64,000 bases of DNA, taken from NCBI RefSeq assembly GCF_039543825.1, contig NZ_BAABKM010000001.1, positions 124,001-188,000 of the forward strand. Direction: 5' to 3'. The notes under the pieces were generated by a model. The model made no database searches. It saw only the letters and a program-made list of their open reading frames with translations, and was not told where the DNA came from. Shown piece after piece: positions 55,899-63,432 of this stretch (the stretch's first letter is position 1; every line of letters begins with the position of its first letter). The position numbers and the translations under genes were made by a program. Origin of the DNA: Nocardioides conyzicola (lineage in GTDB: Bacteria > Actinomycetota > Actinomycetes > Propionibacteriales > Nocardioidaceae).

Positions 55899-58537
55899 AA
55901 CGTGCGCAGCAGCCCGAGACGGCGGGCCGTCGCCACGGCCTCAGCGCGCGAGTTGACGCCGAGCTTCTGGTAGATCACGCGCAGGTGGAACTTCAGCGTG
56001 TTGTGGGACACGAAGAGCTGGTCGGCGATCTCCCGCACGGTCAGCCGCGTCGGGAGCAGCCGCAGGACGTCGCGTTCGCGAGCCGTGAGCTCGTCGACCA
56101 GCGCTCCGGGCGCGGCGACCGCGAGGTCGCCTCCGACCGCGACGTGGCGCAGCCGGTTCATCCATCCGTCAGGCACCCGCCACGCGGCCAGCTCGAGCAG
56201 GTCGAGGAGGTCCCGGCCGACCGAGCCGACGGTCTCGACCATCCCGTGCTCCGCAGCGATCTCGGCCGCGGTCGCGACCTCCTTCTCGGCGCGCTCCCGC
56301 TCTCCGTCCCGGAGGGCCCGGGCGAGGACGAGGTGGCGGAGCACCTGGTGCCGCGCGCAGCGCGCGACGGCTTCCGAGACGGACTCGGCTGCCTCCGGCA
56401 GACGGTGCTGGGCGAGCAGGACCTGCGCACCGCTCAGCGCACCCCAGAACGGATCGTCGACCCGCAGCGCCCAGCGTGCGGCCGAGTCCTGGTCACGACG
56501 GGCGAGGCCGACGAGCACGCCGCGGCGCGCGACGGAGCTCGCGGCGCTGCCCGCGCTGTGCTCGCGTTCGCTGGTCTCGGTCGCCCGGGCGAACATGGTC
56601 TCCGCGAGGCCGACCTCCCCGTCCGCCAGGTGCAGCTCGACGAGCTCGAGCTGGGCCACGAGCTGCACGAAGGTGAGGGGGTACGACGCGTGCGCGGACA
56701 GGCACTCGAGCAGCTGCCGGGCCTGGTCGTGGTCGCCGAGCTCTCGCATCGCGAGGGCCTCGGCCAGGTCGAGCTCGACGCGCAGCGTGCTGAGCTCGCC
56801 CTGCTCGGCGACCTGCCGCACGGCGGCCGCCGTCCGCACCGCGTCGAGCGGATGCCCCGCGAGGGCGAGGCCCAAGGCCCGGGTGCCCTCGAGCGCGATC
56901 GAGCGCTGGGCGTCGTTGCTGACACCGTTGGCGACCGCCAGGACCGCTTCGCCGCCGTCGAGCCATCGCTCGTCGAGTGCGATCCCGTGGGCGACCAGGC
57001 TCCAGCCGTAGCGCGCGATGGGGTCGAGCCAGGCCGGGCTCTCCATCATGGACAAGGCCTCTCGGGCGAGCTCCTCGCAGCCGCGCCAGTCCCCTGACAG
57101 CAGTGCGGCGGTGGCGCGCAGCACCATCAACCGGGCCGCACCATCACCGGTCTCCGAGGGCGCCGTGCTCTCAGCGGCGGCGGACGCGGCCACGAACGAG
57201 GTCCGGTCGACCAGCAGCTGGCACCAGGCGAAGTCGACCAGCTCGTCGGGGCCTGCGGTCGCGAGGTCGGGCGTGAGCCTGCCGATCGTCTGCCGGATGG
57301 CGGCCTCCCGGCCGCTGTCGAGCAGGTCCACGGCCAGGGCGGCCAGCAGCCGCACCGCCTCGCGCGGCCGGTCTGCGGCCATCCAGTGATCGACCGCTGT
57401 CAGGCTGTCGTCGGCCGCCTCGAACCAGCGGGCGGCCAGGCCGTGCAGCTCCCGCAGCCGATCAGGCGACCTGCGTTCGAGGTCGGCGCGCAGCATGTCC
57501 CGGACCAGGCCGTGGACCTCGAACCACCCACCGGACTCGAGCCCGGTGACGAAGAGACCGCGCCCCTCCGCCTCGGCGAGGAGGTCGCCGGCGTCGGGGC
57601 GCGACGTCAGCATCTCCGCGAGCGGGTAGTTCACCCGGTCCACGACCGAGACCGACAGGAGCAGGTGGATCATCTCGGGGCGCTCGGCAGTGAGCACCTC
57701 GTGCCACAGGTACTCGTCGACCAGGCGTCCCGAGCCGGCTGCTGGTGCGTCAGACTGCTCGCCCGACTCCTTCACCGGGGATGCGCGTTGCGAGCGGACG
57801 GCCAGGGCGGCGAGCTGGAGCGCCGCGGCCCATCCACCCGCCCACTCGGTGACGTCGGGCAGCTCCTCGGAAGCAACGTCGGGACACAGGCCCGTGAGCA
57901 TCGCCGCGGCCTCGGCGTCGGAGAACCGGAGCGCGTCGAAGGTGACGTCGGCGAGGGCGCCGTCGGCGCGGAGGCGGTCCACGGGAAGCGCCAGACGGCG
58001 CCGACTCAGCAGCACCAGGTCGAGCCAGGCGGGCCGGTGCTCGACGAAGGTGGCGAGGCACCCGGCTGCCACGGTGTCGCCGTCGACGAGATGAACGTTG
58101 TCGACGACCAGGACCGTCGGCTGGGTGCCGAGGTCCTCCAGCTCCTCGACGAGGGTGTGCACCGCCTCCGCGGGATCGCGCGGACGCCGGAGCACCGACA
58201 TGGCGGCCTCGGCACTCCCCGGCACCAGCTGGTCGGCGGAGACGGCGAGCGCCATCGTCAGCTGTCGCGCCTCACGGTCGGCGTCGTCCAGCGCCAGCCA
58301 CGCCGCACGTCGACCGGTATGTCGGATCCAGTCGGCCGCGAGCATGGTCTTGCCAGCTCCGGCCGGCGCGACGAGCGCGGTGACGGGATACTCCACCAGG
58401 TCGTCGAGCAGCTGCACGAGGCGCGGTCGACGCACGAAGTGGCGTGGAGTCACGGGCACGCGGAACTTGGACCGGAAGAAGGGCGAGTCGAAGCTGCCCC
58501 TCTGCGCCTGTCCTGAACCACGTCCGCCGTCAGCCAT
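55895..58537 (-). CDS. Large LuxR-family (LAL/MalT-like) transcriptional activator
   Basis: The 880-residue protein has an N-terminal STAND ATPase domain (Walker A APAGAGKT near residue 60, Walker B TVLVVDNVHLVDGD near 145), then a long TPR-like helical region (about 370-780). A C-terminal LuxR helix-turn-helix follows (LTARERDVLRLLPTRLTVREIADQLFVSHNTLKFHLR, about 815-855). Proteins of this class (MalT, LAL) assemble on ligand and ATP binding and activate promoters from repeated upstream sites. The ATG at 58537 has AGGGG upstream. It sits in the middle of the promoters that carry the shared inverted repeat and is the obvious candidate regulator. Confidence 0.9.
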   Translation of the reverse strand: MADGGRGSGQAQRGSFDSPFFRSKFRVPVTPRHFVRRPRLVQLLDDLVEYPVTALVAPAGAGKTMLAADWIRHTGRRAAWLALDDADREARQLTMALAVSADQLVPGSAEAAMSVLRRPRDPAEAVHTLVEELEDLGTQPTVLVVDNVHLVDGDTVAAGCLATFVEHRPAWLDLVLLSRRRLALPVDRLRADGALADVTFDALRFSDAEAAAMLTGLCPDVASEELPDVTEWAGGWAAALQLAALAVRSQRASPVKESGEQSDAPAAGSGRLVDEYLWHEVLTAERPEMIHLLLSVSVVDRVNYPLAEMLTSRPDAGDLLAEAEGRGLFVTGLESGGWFEVHGLVRDMLRADLERRSPDRLRELHGLAARWFEAADDSLTAVDHWMAADRPREAVRLLAALAVDLLDSGREAAIRQTIGRLTPDLATAGPDELVDFAWCQLLVDRTSFVAASAAAESTAPSETGDGAARLMVLRATAALLSGDWRGCEELAREALSMMESPAWLDPIARYGWSLVAHGIALDERWLDGGEAVLAVANGVSNDAQRSIALEGTRALGLALAGHPLDAVRTAAAVRQVAEQGELSTLRVELDLAEALAMRELGDHDQARQLLECLSAHASYPLTFVQLVAQLELVELHLADGEVGLAETMFARATETSEREHSAGSAASSVARRGVLVGLARRDQDSAARWALRVDDPFWGALSGAQVLLAQHRLPEAAESVSEAVARCARHQVLRHLVLARALRDGERERAEKEVATAAEIAAEHGMVETVGSVGRDLLDLLELAAWRVPDGWMNRLRHVAVGGDLAVAAPGALVDELTARERDVLRLLPTRLTVREIADQLFVSHNTLKFHLRVIYQKLGVNSRAEAVATARRLGLLRTF

Positions 58538-58614
58538 GCGCGTCCCCTGCGGGTTGCCTCTCGTTCCGAGTGAGTGGGCAGCCATCCACGCTATCGCGCA
58601 ACCTGCCGCAGCCC

Positions 58615-58632
58615 CTCCCCCGATTGAGGTGA
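58615..58632 (-). promoter_or_regulatory. Repeat element F (weak) upstream of the LuxR gene
   Basis: Read on the gene strand it is TCACCT-N6-GGGGAG, with one mismatch to the consensus in each half. The -10-like TAGCGT, the same hexamer as at element A, starts 21 bases downstream (58593-58588). If real, the regulator controls its own gene. Confidence 0.4.
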
Positions 58633-58652
58633 TGTCGGGACGAGGATCCCGC

Positions 58653-58949
58653 TCAGGCTGACAGCAGCCGGGCCTTCTGCGCCTGGAACTCGGCGTCGGT
58701 GAGCACTCCCTGGTCGCGCAGCGCGCCCAGCTTCTGGAGCTGCCCTATCAGGTCGTCAGAGCTCGATGGCGCAGGCGGCGCGGGCGGCGGTGGTGCGTAC
58801 GCCGGCTGCTGGTACTGCTGCTGCTGGTACGCCTCGGCGTCCGCCTGCGCCTGCCACCGTCCCGCCTGGCGCCTCGACACGCGGTTCGAGACCGCCGTCG
58901 CCGTCCCCGCGACGACGGCCGTCCGTGCCATTCCTCCGATGAGTCCCAT
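58653..58949 (-). CDS. SHOCT protein with glutamine/proline-rich linker
   Basis: The 98-residue protein has an N-terminal hydrophobic/glycine segment (GLIGGMARTAVVAGTATAV), a QQQQYQQ and poly-proline linker, and a C-terminal SHOCT motif (DDLIGQLQKLGALRDQGVLTDAEFQAQKARLL). Many actinobacteria have this layout; function unknown. It lies 13 bases after the DUF6325 gene, in the same minus-strand operon. Confidence 0.85.
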   Translation of the reverse strand: MGLIGGMARTAVVAGTATAVSNRVSRRQAGRWQAQADAEAYQQQQYQQPAYAPPPPAPPAPSSSDDLIGQLQKLGALRDQGVLTDAEFQAQKARLLSA

Positions 58950-58962
58950 GTCCGCGCTCCTC

Positions 58963-59403
58963 TCAGGATTCCGCTGCTTCGAGCGCGTCCAACGCCGCGG
59001 CGACGTCGGCGGCAGGGATCCTGCCGCTGGCGATGACCTCCGCGCCGACGTCGCGCATCGCGCTCACGAACGGCCCGGCCCAGGTGTTCTCGTAGAGCAG
59101 CAGGCCGACCGCGTTGCCTGGCTTGACCAGCGCCGCGCTCTGCGCGACGTCATCCGGATCAAGGAGTCCCGACTGCACGCCTTCGAACACCGCGAGGTCG
59201 AGCGAGCCGTCACCGTCCAGGTCGGCGAGCGTCACCACGGCGAAGGTCCCGTCCTCCTCGACCTTGGCCACCACCAGGTCGAGGATCCGGATGATGCCCC
59301 GATCGGTGAGGTCCACGAGAGCGGCGAGGCCGTCACCCTCGAGCCTCGCGCCGGGGAACTCGACGGCCAGGTAGTCGATCGGCCCTACGTCACGGTCCGT
59401 CAT
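58963..59403 (-). CDS. DUF6325 family protein, copy 2
   Basis: The 146-residue protein contains IDYLAVEFPGARLEGDG, then GIIRILDLVVAKVEEDGTFAVV, then LLDPDDVAQSAALVKPGNAVGLLLYENTWA and GAEVIASGRIPAADV. It is a paralog of the protein at 55171. The ATG at 59403 has GAGGAG seven bases upstream. It opens the minus-strand operon and has element E in its promoter. The gap 59404-59676 to the divergent ATPase gene holds elements E and D and a short tandem repeat. Confidence 0.82.
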   Translation of the reverse strand: MTDRDVGPIDYLAVEFPGARLEGDGLAALVDLTDRGIIRILDLVVAKVEEDGTFAVVTLADLDGDGSLDLAVFEGVQSGLLDPDDVAQSAALVKPGNAVGLLLYENTWAGPFVSAMRDVGAEVIASGRIPAADVAAALDALEAAES

Positions 59404-59474
59404 CCGCCTTCTCCTCATCGCATCGGCAGTCGTCTCGAATGGTTCGAGGATTTCACCGCCCCCAAGCCCCCGCA

Positions 59475-59492
59475 CCACACCGCCGAGGGTGG
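59475..59492 (-). promoter_or_regulatory. Repeat element E upstream of the DUF6325-SHOCT operon
   Basis: On the gene strand it is CCACCC-N6-GTGTGG, one mismatch. The -10-like AATCCT starts 22 bases downstream (59452-59447). In the other direction no -10 hexamer occurs at that distance, so it belongs to the minus-strand operon. Confidence 0.6.
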
Positions 59493-59573
59493 GATCCCAC
59501 GGAGTCCTCGGGAGGTGCCCTCCGGCGGGCAGCGCCCCGACCCAGCGCGCAGCCGCTCGACCGTCTCCCCGCC

Positions 59574-59591
59574 CCACCCCACCTGGGGTGA
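59574..59591 (+). promoter_or_regulatory. Repeat element D upstream of the P-type ATPase operon
   Basis: CCACCC-N6-GGGTGA, one mismatch. The -10-like GACGAT (59615-59620) starts 23 bases later, the same hexamer and distance as at element C. Confidence 0.65.
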
Positions 59592-59635
59592 GGCGGCACC
59601 ACCCGGCGCGTGATGACGATCGACGGGACCGTGCA

Positions 59636-59663
59636 CCGCCCCGCCCCGCCCCGCCCCGCCCCG
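59636..59663. repeat. Pentanucleotide tandem repeat in the ATPase leader
   Basis: Five copies of CCGCC plus a partial sixth lie between the predicted transcription start and the ribosome-binding site (CGGAGGA) of the ATPase gene. Confidence 0.85.
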
Positions 59664-59676
59664 ACTCGGAGGACCG

Positions 59677-62412
59677 ATGACGACACAGGACGCCCGTCGT
59701 TCCGTCGTCCAGCGCCCCCAGGACCCGGTCGGCCGACCGGCCGTCGACGTCGCCGGCGACCTCGGCGTCGACCCGGCCGCCGGACTGTCCTCCGCCGAAG
59801 CCGGGTCCCGCCTCGCCTCCCACGGTCCCAACCGGCTCGCCGGCGGGAAGAAGGAGCCCGCCTGGCGGGCCTTCGTCCGTCAGTACGAGGACTTCATGCA
59901 GGTGATCCTGCTGGCCGCGGCCCTGGTCAACCAGCTCGTGACGCAGGAGACGGGTACGACGGTCGTGCTGGCCGGCCTGACCGTGTTCAACGCGGTCATC
60001 GGGCTGCGGCAGGAGGCGAAGGCAGAGGAGAGCGTCAAGGCGCTCTCGCAGATGATGAAGACGATCGCGCGGGTCCGCCGCGACGGCCAGGCCGTCGAGA
60101 TCGACGCCGAGGAGCTCGTCCCCGGCGACGTCGTCCTGGTCGAGGCGGGCAACCGGGTCCCGGCCGACGGCCGGGTGTGCGTGGCGGCGACGCTCGAGAT
60201 CGAGGAGGCAGCGCTCACGGGAGAGAGCCTCCCCGTCGGCAAGCACACCGACCCGGTGCCCGGGGAGGACGTACCCCTCGGCGATCGGCTCTGCATGGCC
60301 TACATGAACACCTCGGTCACCCGGGGCCGCGGCGAGATCATCGTGACCGCCACCGGCATGGACACGGAGATCGGCCACATCGCCGACATGCTCGCCAACA
60401 CCGGGACCAGCAAGACGCCACTGCAGCAGCAGCTCGACTCCCTCTCGAAGATCATCGCGTCGATCGCCGCGGTGGCCCTCGTCATCGTGGTCCTGCTCGG
60501 CCTCGCCCGCGGCGAGTCCTTCGACACCCTCTTCATCACCGGTGTCGCGCTCGCGGTCGCCGCGATCCCGACCGGTCTGCCGGCCGTCGTGACGGCGCTG
60601 CTCTCGATGGGCACCCGCGAGATCGCGCGACGCAACGCGATCGTCAAGCGGCTGCCGGCCGTCGAGACCCTCGGGTCGACCTCCGCCATCTGCTCCGACA
60701 AGACCGGCACCCTGACGCTCAACAAGATGACCGCGCGGGAGATCGTGATCCCCGGTCAGAACCGCTACACGGTCTCCGGCGAGGGCTACAGCACGGCTGG
60801 TGAGATCAGCCACGTCGGCGGCCAGCGCCACGACCTCGATCCCTACCTGCTGCCGATGGTGCTGTGCGCCGACGCCGTGCTCGACGGGGAGGCCCTGATC
60901 GGCGACCCGACCGAGGGCGCCCTGATCGTGCTCGGTGCGAAGGGCGGGCTCGACATCAACGAGACCAGGTCGGCACTCCCCCGGGTCGCCGAGGTCCCGT
61001 TCGACTCCGACTACAAGTTCATGGCCACCTTCCACGAGATGACCGCCGACGACGGGCGCTCGGTCGTGCGGTGCTACGTCAAGGGCGCTCCCGACGTCCT
61101 GATCGCCCGGGCGACGACGCTGCGCAAACCGGACGGCACGCTGGTCCCGCTCACCGACGACAACCGGCACCTCGCCCTGGAGGCCAACGACCAGATCGCG
61201 AACGCGGGCGAACGCGTCATGGTCGTCGCCCAGCGCGACCTGGACCCGGGTGCCGTCCGGACCGACGGCGAGCTGATCGGCCAGGTCCGGGACCTCACCC
61301 TGCTCGCCATGGTCGGCATCGTCGACCCGCCGCGGCCGGAGGCCAAGGCCGCGATCGCCGAGTGCCACGACGCCGGGATCCGGGTCCGGATGATCACCGG
61401 CGACCACGCCACCACCGCCGCCGCGATCGCCGGCGAGCTCGGCATCGAGGGACGCGCCATCACCGGCGCCGAGTTCGCCGCGATGAGCGACGACCAGCTG
61501 GTCGGCGAGCTCGACGACATCGGCGTCATCGCGCGCGTGGCGCCCGAGGACAAGGTCCGCCTCGTCCGGCTGCTCAAGGAGAAGGGCAACGTCGTCGCGA
61601 TGACCGGCGACGGCGTGAACGACGCGCCGGCCTTGAAGACCGCCGACATCGGCGTGGCGATGGGCATCACGGGGACCGAGGTCTCGAAGGAGGCCGCGGT
61701 CATGATCCTGACCGACGACAACTTCGCGACCATCGTCGGCGCCGTCTCCTACGGCCGCAGCCTGTACGACAACCTGCTCAAGTACCTGCGGTTCCAGATG
61801 TCGACGCTGGTCGCGTACATCGCGATCTTCATCGGGGCCGGCGTCATCGGCATCGCCGACGGCGCGCCGCTGAACCCGCTGCAGATCCTGTGGCTCAACA
61901 TGGTCGTCGACATCCCGCTCGCGATCGCCCTCGGCTTCGACCAACCGGCCCGCGGACTCATGGCGCGTCCTCCGCGGCCGGTCGGGGCGCCGGTCCTGTC
62001 GCGCAGCAACTGGGTCCGGCTCTGCGTCCAGGGCGCGGTCATGACCATCGGCTCCCTGGTCGCCTACCAGATCGGCGACGACCAGGGCGGCGCCGTCGTC
62101 GCCGGGACGATGCTGCTGACCACGCTGTCGCTGTTCCACCTCTTCGGGGCACTGCTCAGCCGCGACCAGACCCGCACCATCTTCGACCGCGACACGTTCC
62201 CGGGAGCCATGCAGCTCCGCCGCTACGCCGTCTCGCTGCTCGCGATCGTGGCGATCACCGCGCTGGACTTCCTCGAGCGGATCTTCGGCACCACGGGACT
62301 CAGCTTCAACCAGTGGTGCATCTGCATCGGCATCGCCGCCTCGATCGTCGTGGTCGAGGAGCTCGTCAAGCTCTTCGTCCGGCCCCACGCCGACACCCCC
62401 GCCATCGCCTAA
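59677..62412 (+). CDS. Cation-translocating P-type ATPase (P2/SERCA-like, CtpF-type)
   Basis: The 911-residue pump has the actuator motif LTGES near 185, phosphorylation site CSDKTGTLTLNK with Asp341, the KGAPD nucleotide-binding motif, MTGDGVNDAPALK near 643 and about ten helices. The N-terminal cation ATPase domain (GLSSAEAGSRLASHGPNRL) and C-terminal helices place it with Ca/Mg/Na pumps. In helix M4 the usual IPEGLP reads IPTGLP, losing a metal ligand, while M6 keeps asparagine and aspartate (LNMVVDIP). The ion is therefore uncertain. It is the first gene of an operon with argF and arcC. Confidence 0.92.
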   Translation: MTTQDARRSVVQRPQDPVGRPAVDVAGDLGVDPAAGLSSAEAGSRLASHGPNRLAGGKKEPAWRAFVRQYEDFMQVILLAAALVNQLVTQETGTTVVLAGLTVFNAVIGLRQEAKAEESVKALSQMMKTIARVRRDGQAVEIDAEELVPGDVVLVEAGNRVPADGRVCVAATLEIEEAALTGESLPVGKHTDPVPGEDVPLGDRLCMAYMNTSVTRGRGEIIVTATGMDTEIGHIADMLANTGTSKTPLQQQLDSLSKIIASIAAVALVIVVLLGLARGESFDTLFITGVALAVAAIPTGLPAVVTALLSMGTREIARRNAIVKRLPAVETLGSTSAICSDKTGTLTLNKMTAREIVIPGQNRYTVSGEGYSTAGEISHVGGQRHDLDPYLLPMVLCADAVLDGEALIGDPTEGALIVLGAKGGLDINETRSALPRVAEVPFDSDYKFMATFHEMTADDGRSVVRCYVKGAPDVLIARATTLRKPDGTLVPLTDDNRHLALEANDQIANAGERVMVVAQRDLDPGAVRTDGELIGQVRDLTLLAMVGIVDPPRPEAKAAIAECHDAGIRVRMITGDHATTAAAIAGELGIEGRAITGAEFAAMSDDQLVGELDDIGVIARVAPEDKVRLVRLLKEKGNVVAMTGDGVNDAPALKTADIGVAMGITGTEVSKEAAVMILTDDNFATIVGAVSYGRSLYDNLLKYLRFQMSTLVAYIAIFIGAGVIGIADGAPLNPLQILWLNMVVDIPLAIALGFDQPARGLMARPPRPVGAPVLSRSNWVRLCVQGAVMTIGSLVAYQIGDDQGGAVVAGTMLLTTLSLFHLFGALLSRDQTRTIFDRDTFPGAMQLRRYAVSLLAIVAITALDFLERIFGTTGLSFNQWCICIGIAASIVVVEELVKLFVRPHADTPAIA

Positions 62413-62424
62413 CAGGGAGCCACC

Positions 62425-63426
62425 ATGTCGTTCAACCTCCGTCACCGCAGCTTCCTCAAGGAGCTTGACTTCACCCCGGGCGAGCTGAAGTTCCTCCTCA
62501 AGCTGTCCGCCGACCTCAAGGCCGCGAAGTACACCGGCTACGAGCAGCCCCGCCTGGCCGGCAAGGACATCGCGATGATCTTCGAGAAGACGTCGACCCG
62601 CACCCGCACTGCCTTCGAGGTCGCCGCCAAGGACCAGGGCGCCCACGTCACGTACCTGGAGCCCAGCGGCTCCCAGATCGGTCACAAGGAGTCCATGAAG
62701 GACACGGCGCGCGTGCTCGGCCGCACGTTCGACGGCATCGAGTACCGCGGCTCCGCCCAGGAGAACGTCGAGGTCCTCGCGCAGTACGCCGGGGTGCCGG
62801 TGTGGAACGGGCTGACCGACGAGTTCCACCCGACCCAGATCCTCGCCGACGTGCTGACGATGACCGAGCACTGCGACAAGCACCTCGGCGACATCGCGTT
62901 CTGCTACCTCGGCGACGCCCGCAACAACATGGGCAACTCGCTGATGGTCGGCGGCTGCAAGTACGGCATGGACGTTCGGCTCTGTGCGCCACGCGATCTC
63001 TGGCCGAGCGACGAGCTGATCGACACCTGCCGCGAAATCGCCGAGGACACCGGGGCCAGGCTCACGCTCACCGAGGACGTCGACGAGGGCGTCGTCGGCG
63101 CGGACTTCCTCTACACCGACGTCTGGGTGTCGATGGGTGAGGAGAAGGGGGTGTGGGCCGAGCGGATCAAGCTGCTGACGCCGTACCAGGTCAACGCGGA
63201 CGTCATCGAACGCACCAAGAACCCGCGGGTCAAGTTCATGCACTGCCTGCCGGCGTTCCACAACCGCGAGACCAAGGTCGGCGAGGACATCTTCCAGGAG
63301 TTCGGGCTCGACGGGCTCGAGGTCACCGACGACGTGTTCGAGTCTCCTCACTCGATCGTGTTCGACCAGGCGGAGAACCGCCTGCACACGATCAAGGCGA
63401 TCATGGTCGCCACCCTCGGGGACTGA
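62425..63426 (+). CDS. argF: Ornithine carbamoyltransferase, probably catabolic
   Basis: The 333-residue enzyme has the carbamoyl-phosphate motif [12 protein letters not shown] (residues 54-65), the ornithine-loop VWVSMGEE and HCLPAF near 272. It resembles the catabolic ArcB-type enzymes in length and sequence ([15 protein letters not shown] start). With the following carbamate kinase it can phosphorolyse citrulline and make ATP. No arginine synthesis genes are adjacent. GGGAG is five bases before the ATG, and the gene is 12 bases after the ATPase. Confidence 0.93.
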   Translation: MSFNLRHRSFLKELDFTPGELKFLLKLSADLKAAKYTGYEQPRLAGKDIAMIFEKTSTRTRTAFEVAAKDQGAHVTYLEPSGSQIGHKESMKDTARVLGRTFDGIEYRGSAQENVEVLAQYAGVPVWNGLTDEFHPTQILADVLTMTEHCDKHLGDIAFCYLGDARNNMGNSLMVGGCKYGMDVRLCAPRDLWPSDELIDTCREIAEDTGARLTLTEDVDEGVVGADFLYTDVWVSMGEEKGVWAERIKLLTPYQVNADVIERTKNPRVKFMHCLPAFHNRETKVGEDIFQEFGLDGLEVTDDVFESPHSIVFDQAENRLHTIKAIMVATLGD

Positions 63427-63432
63427 CCTGCC

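Noticed and set aside
59487-59500. GTGGGATCCCAC palindrome next to element E as a separate operator
   Set aside because: It overlaps element E and is not repeated at the other promoters, so I treat it as coincidental.
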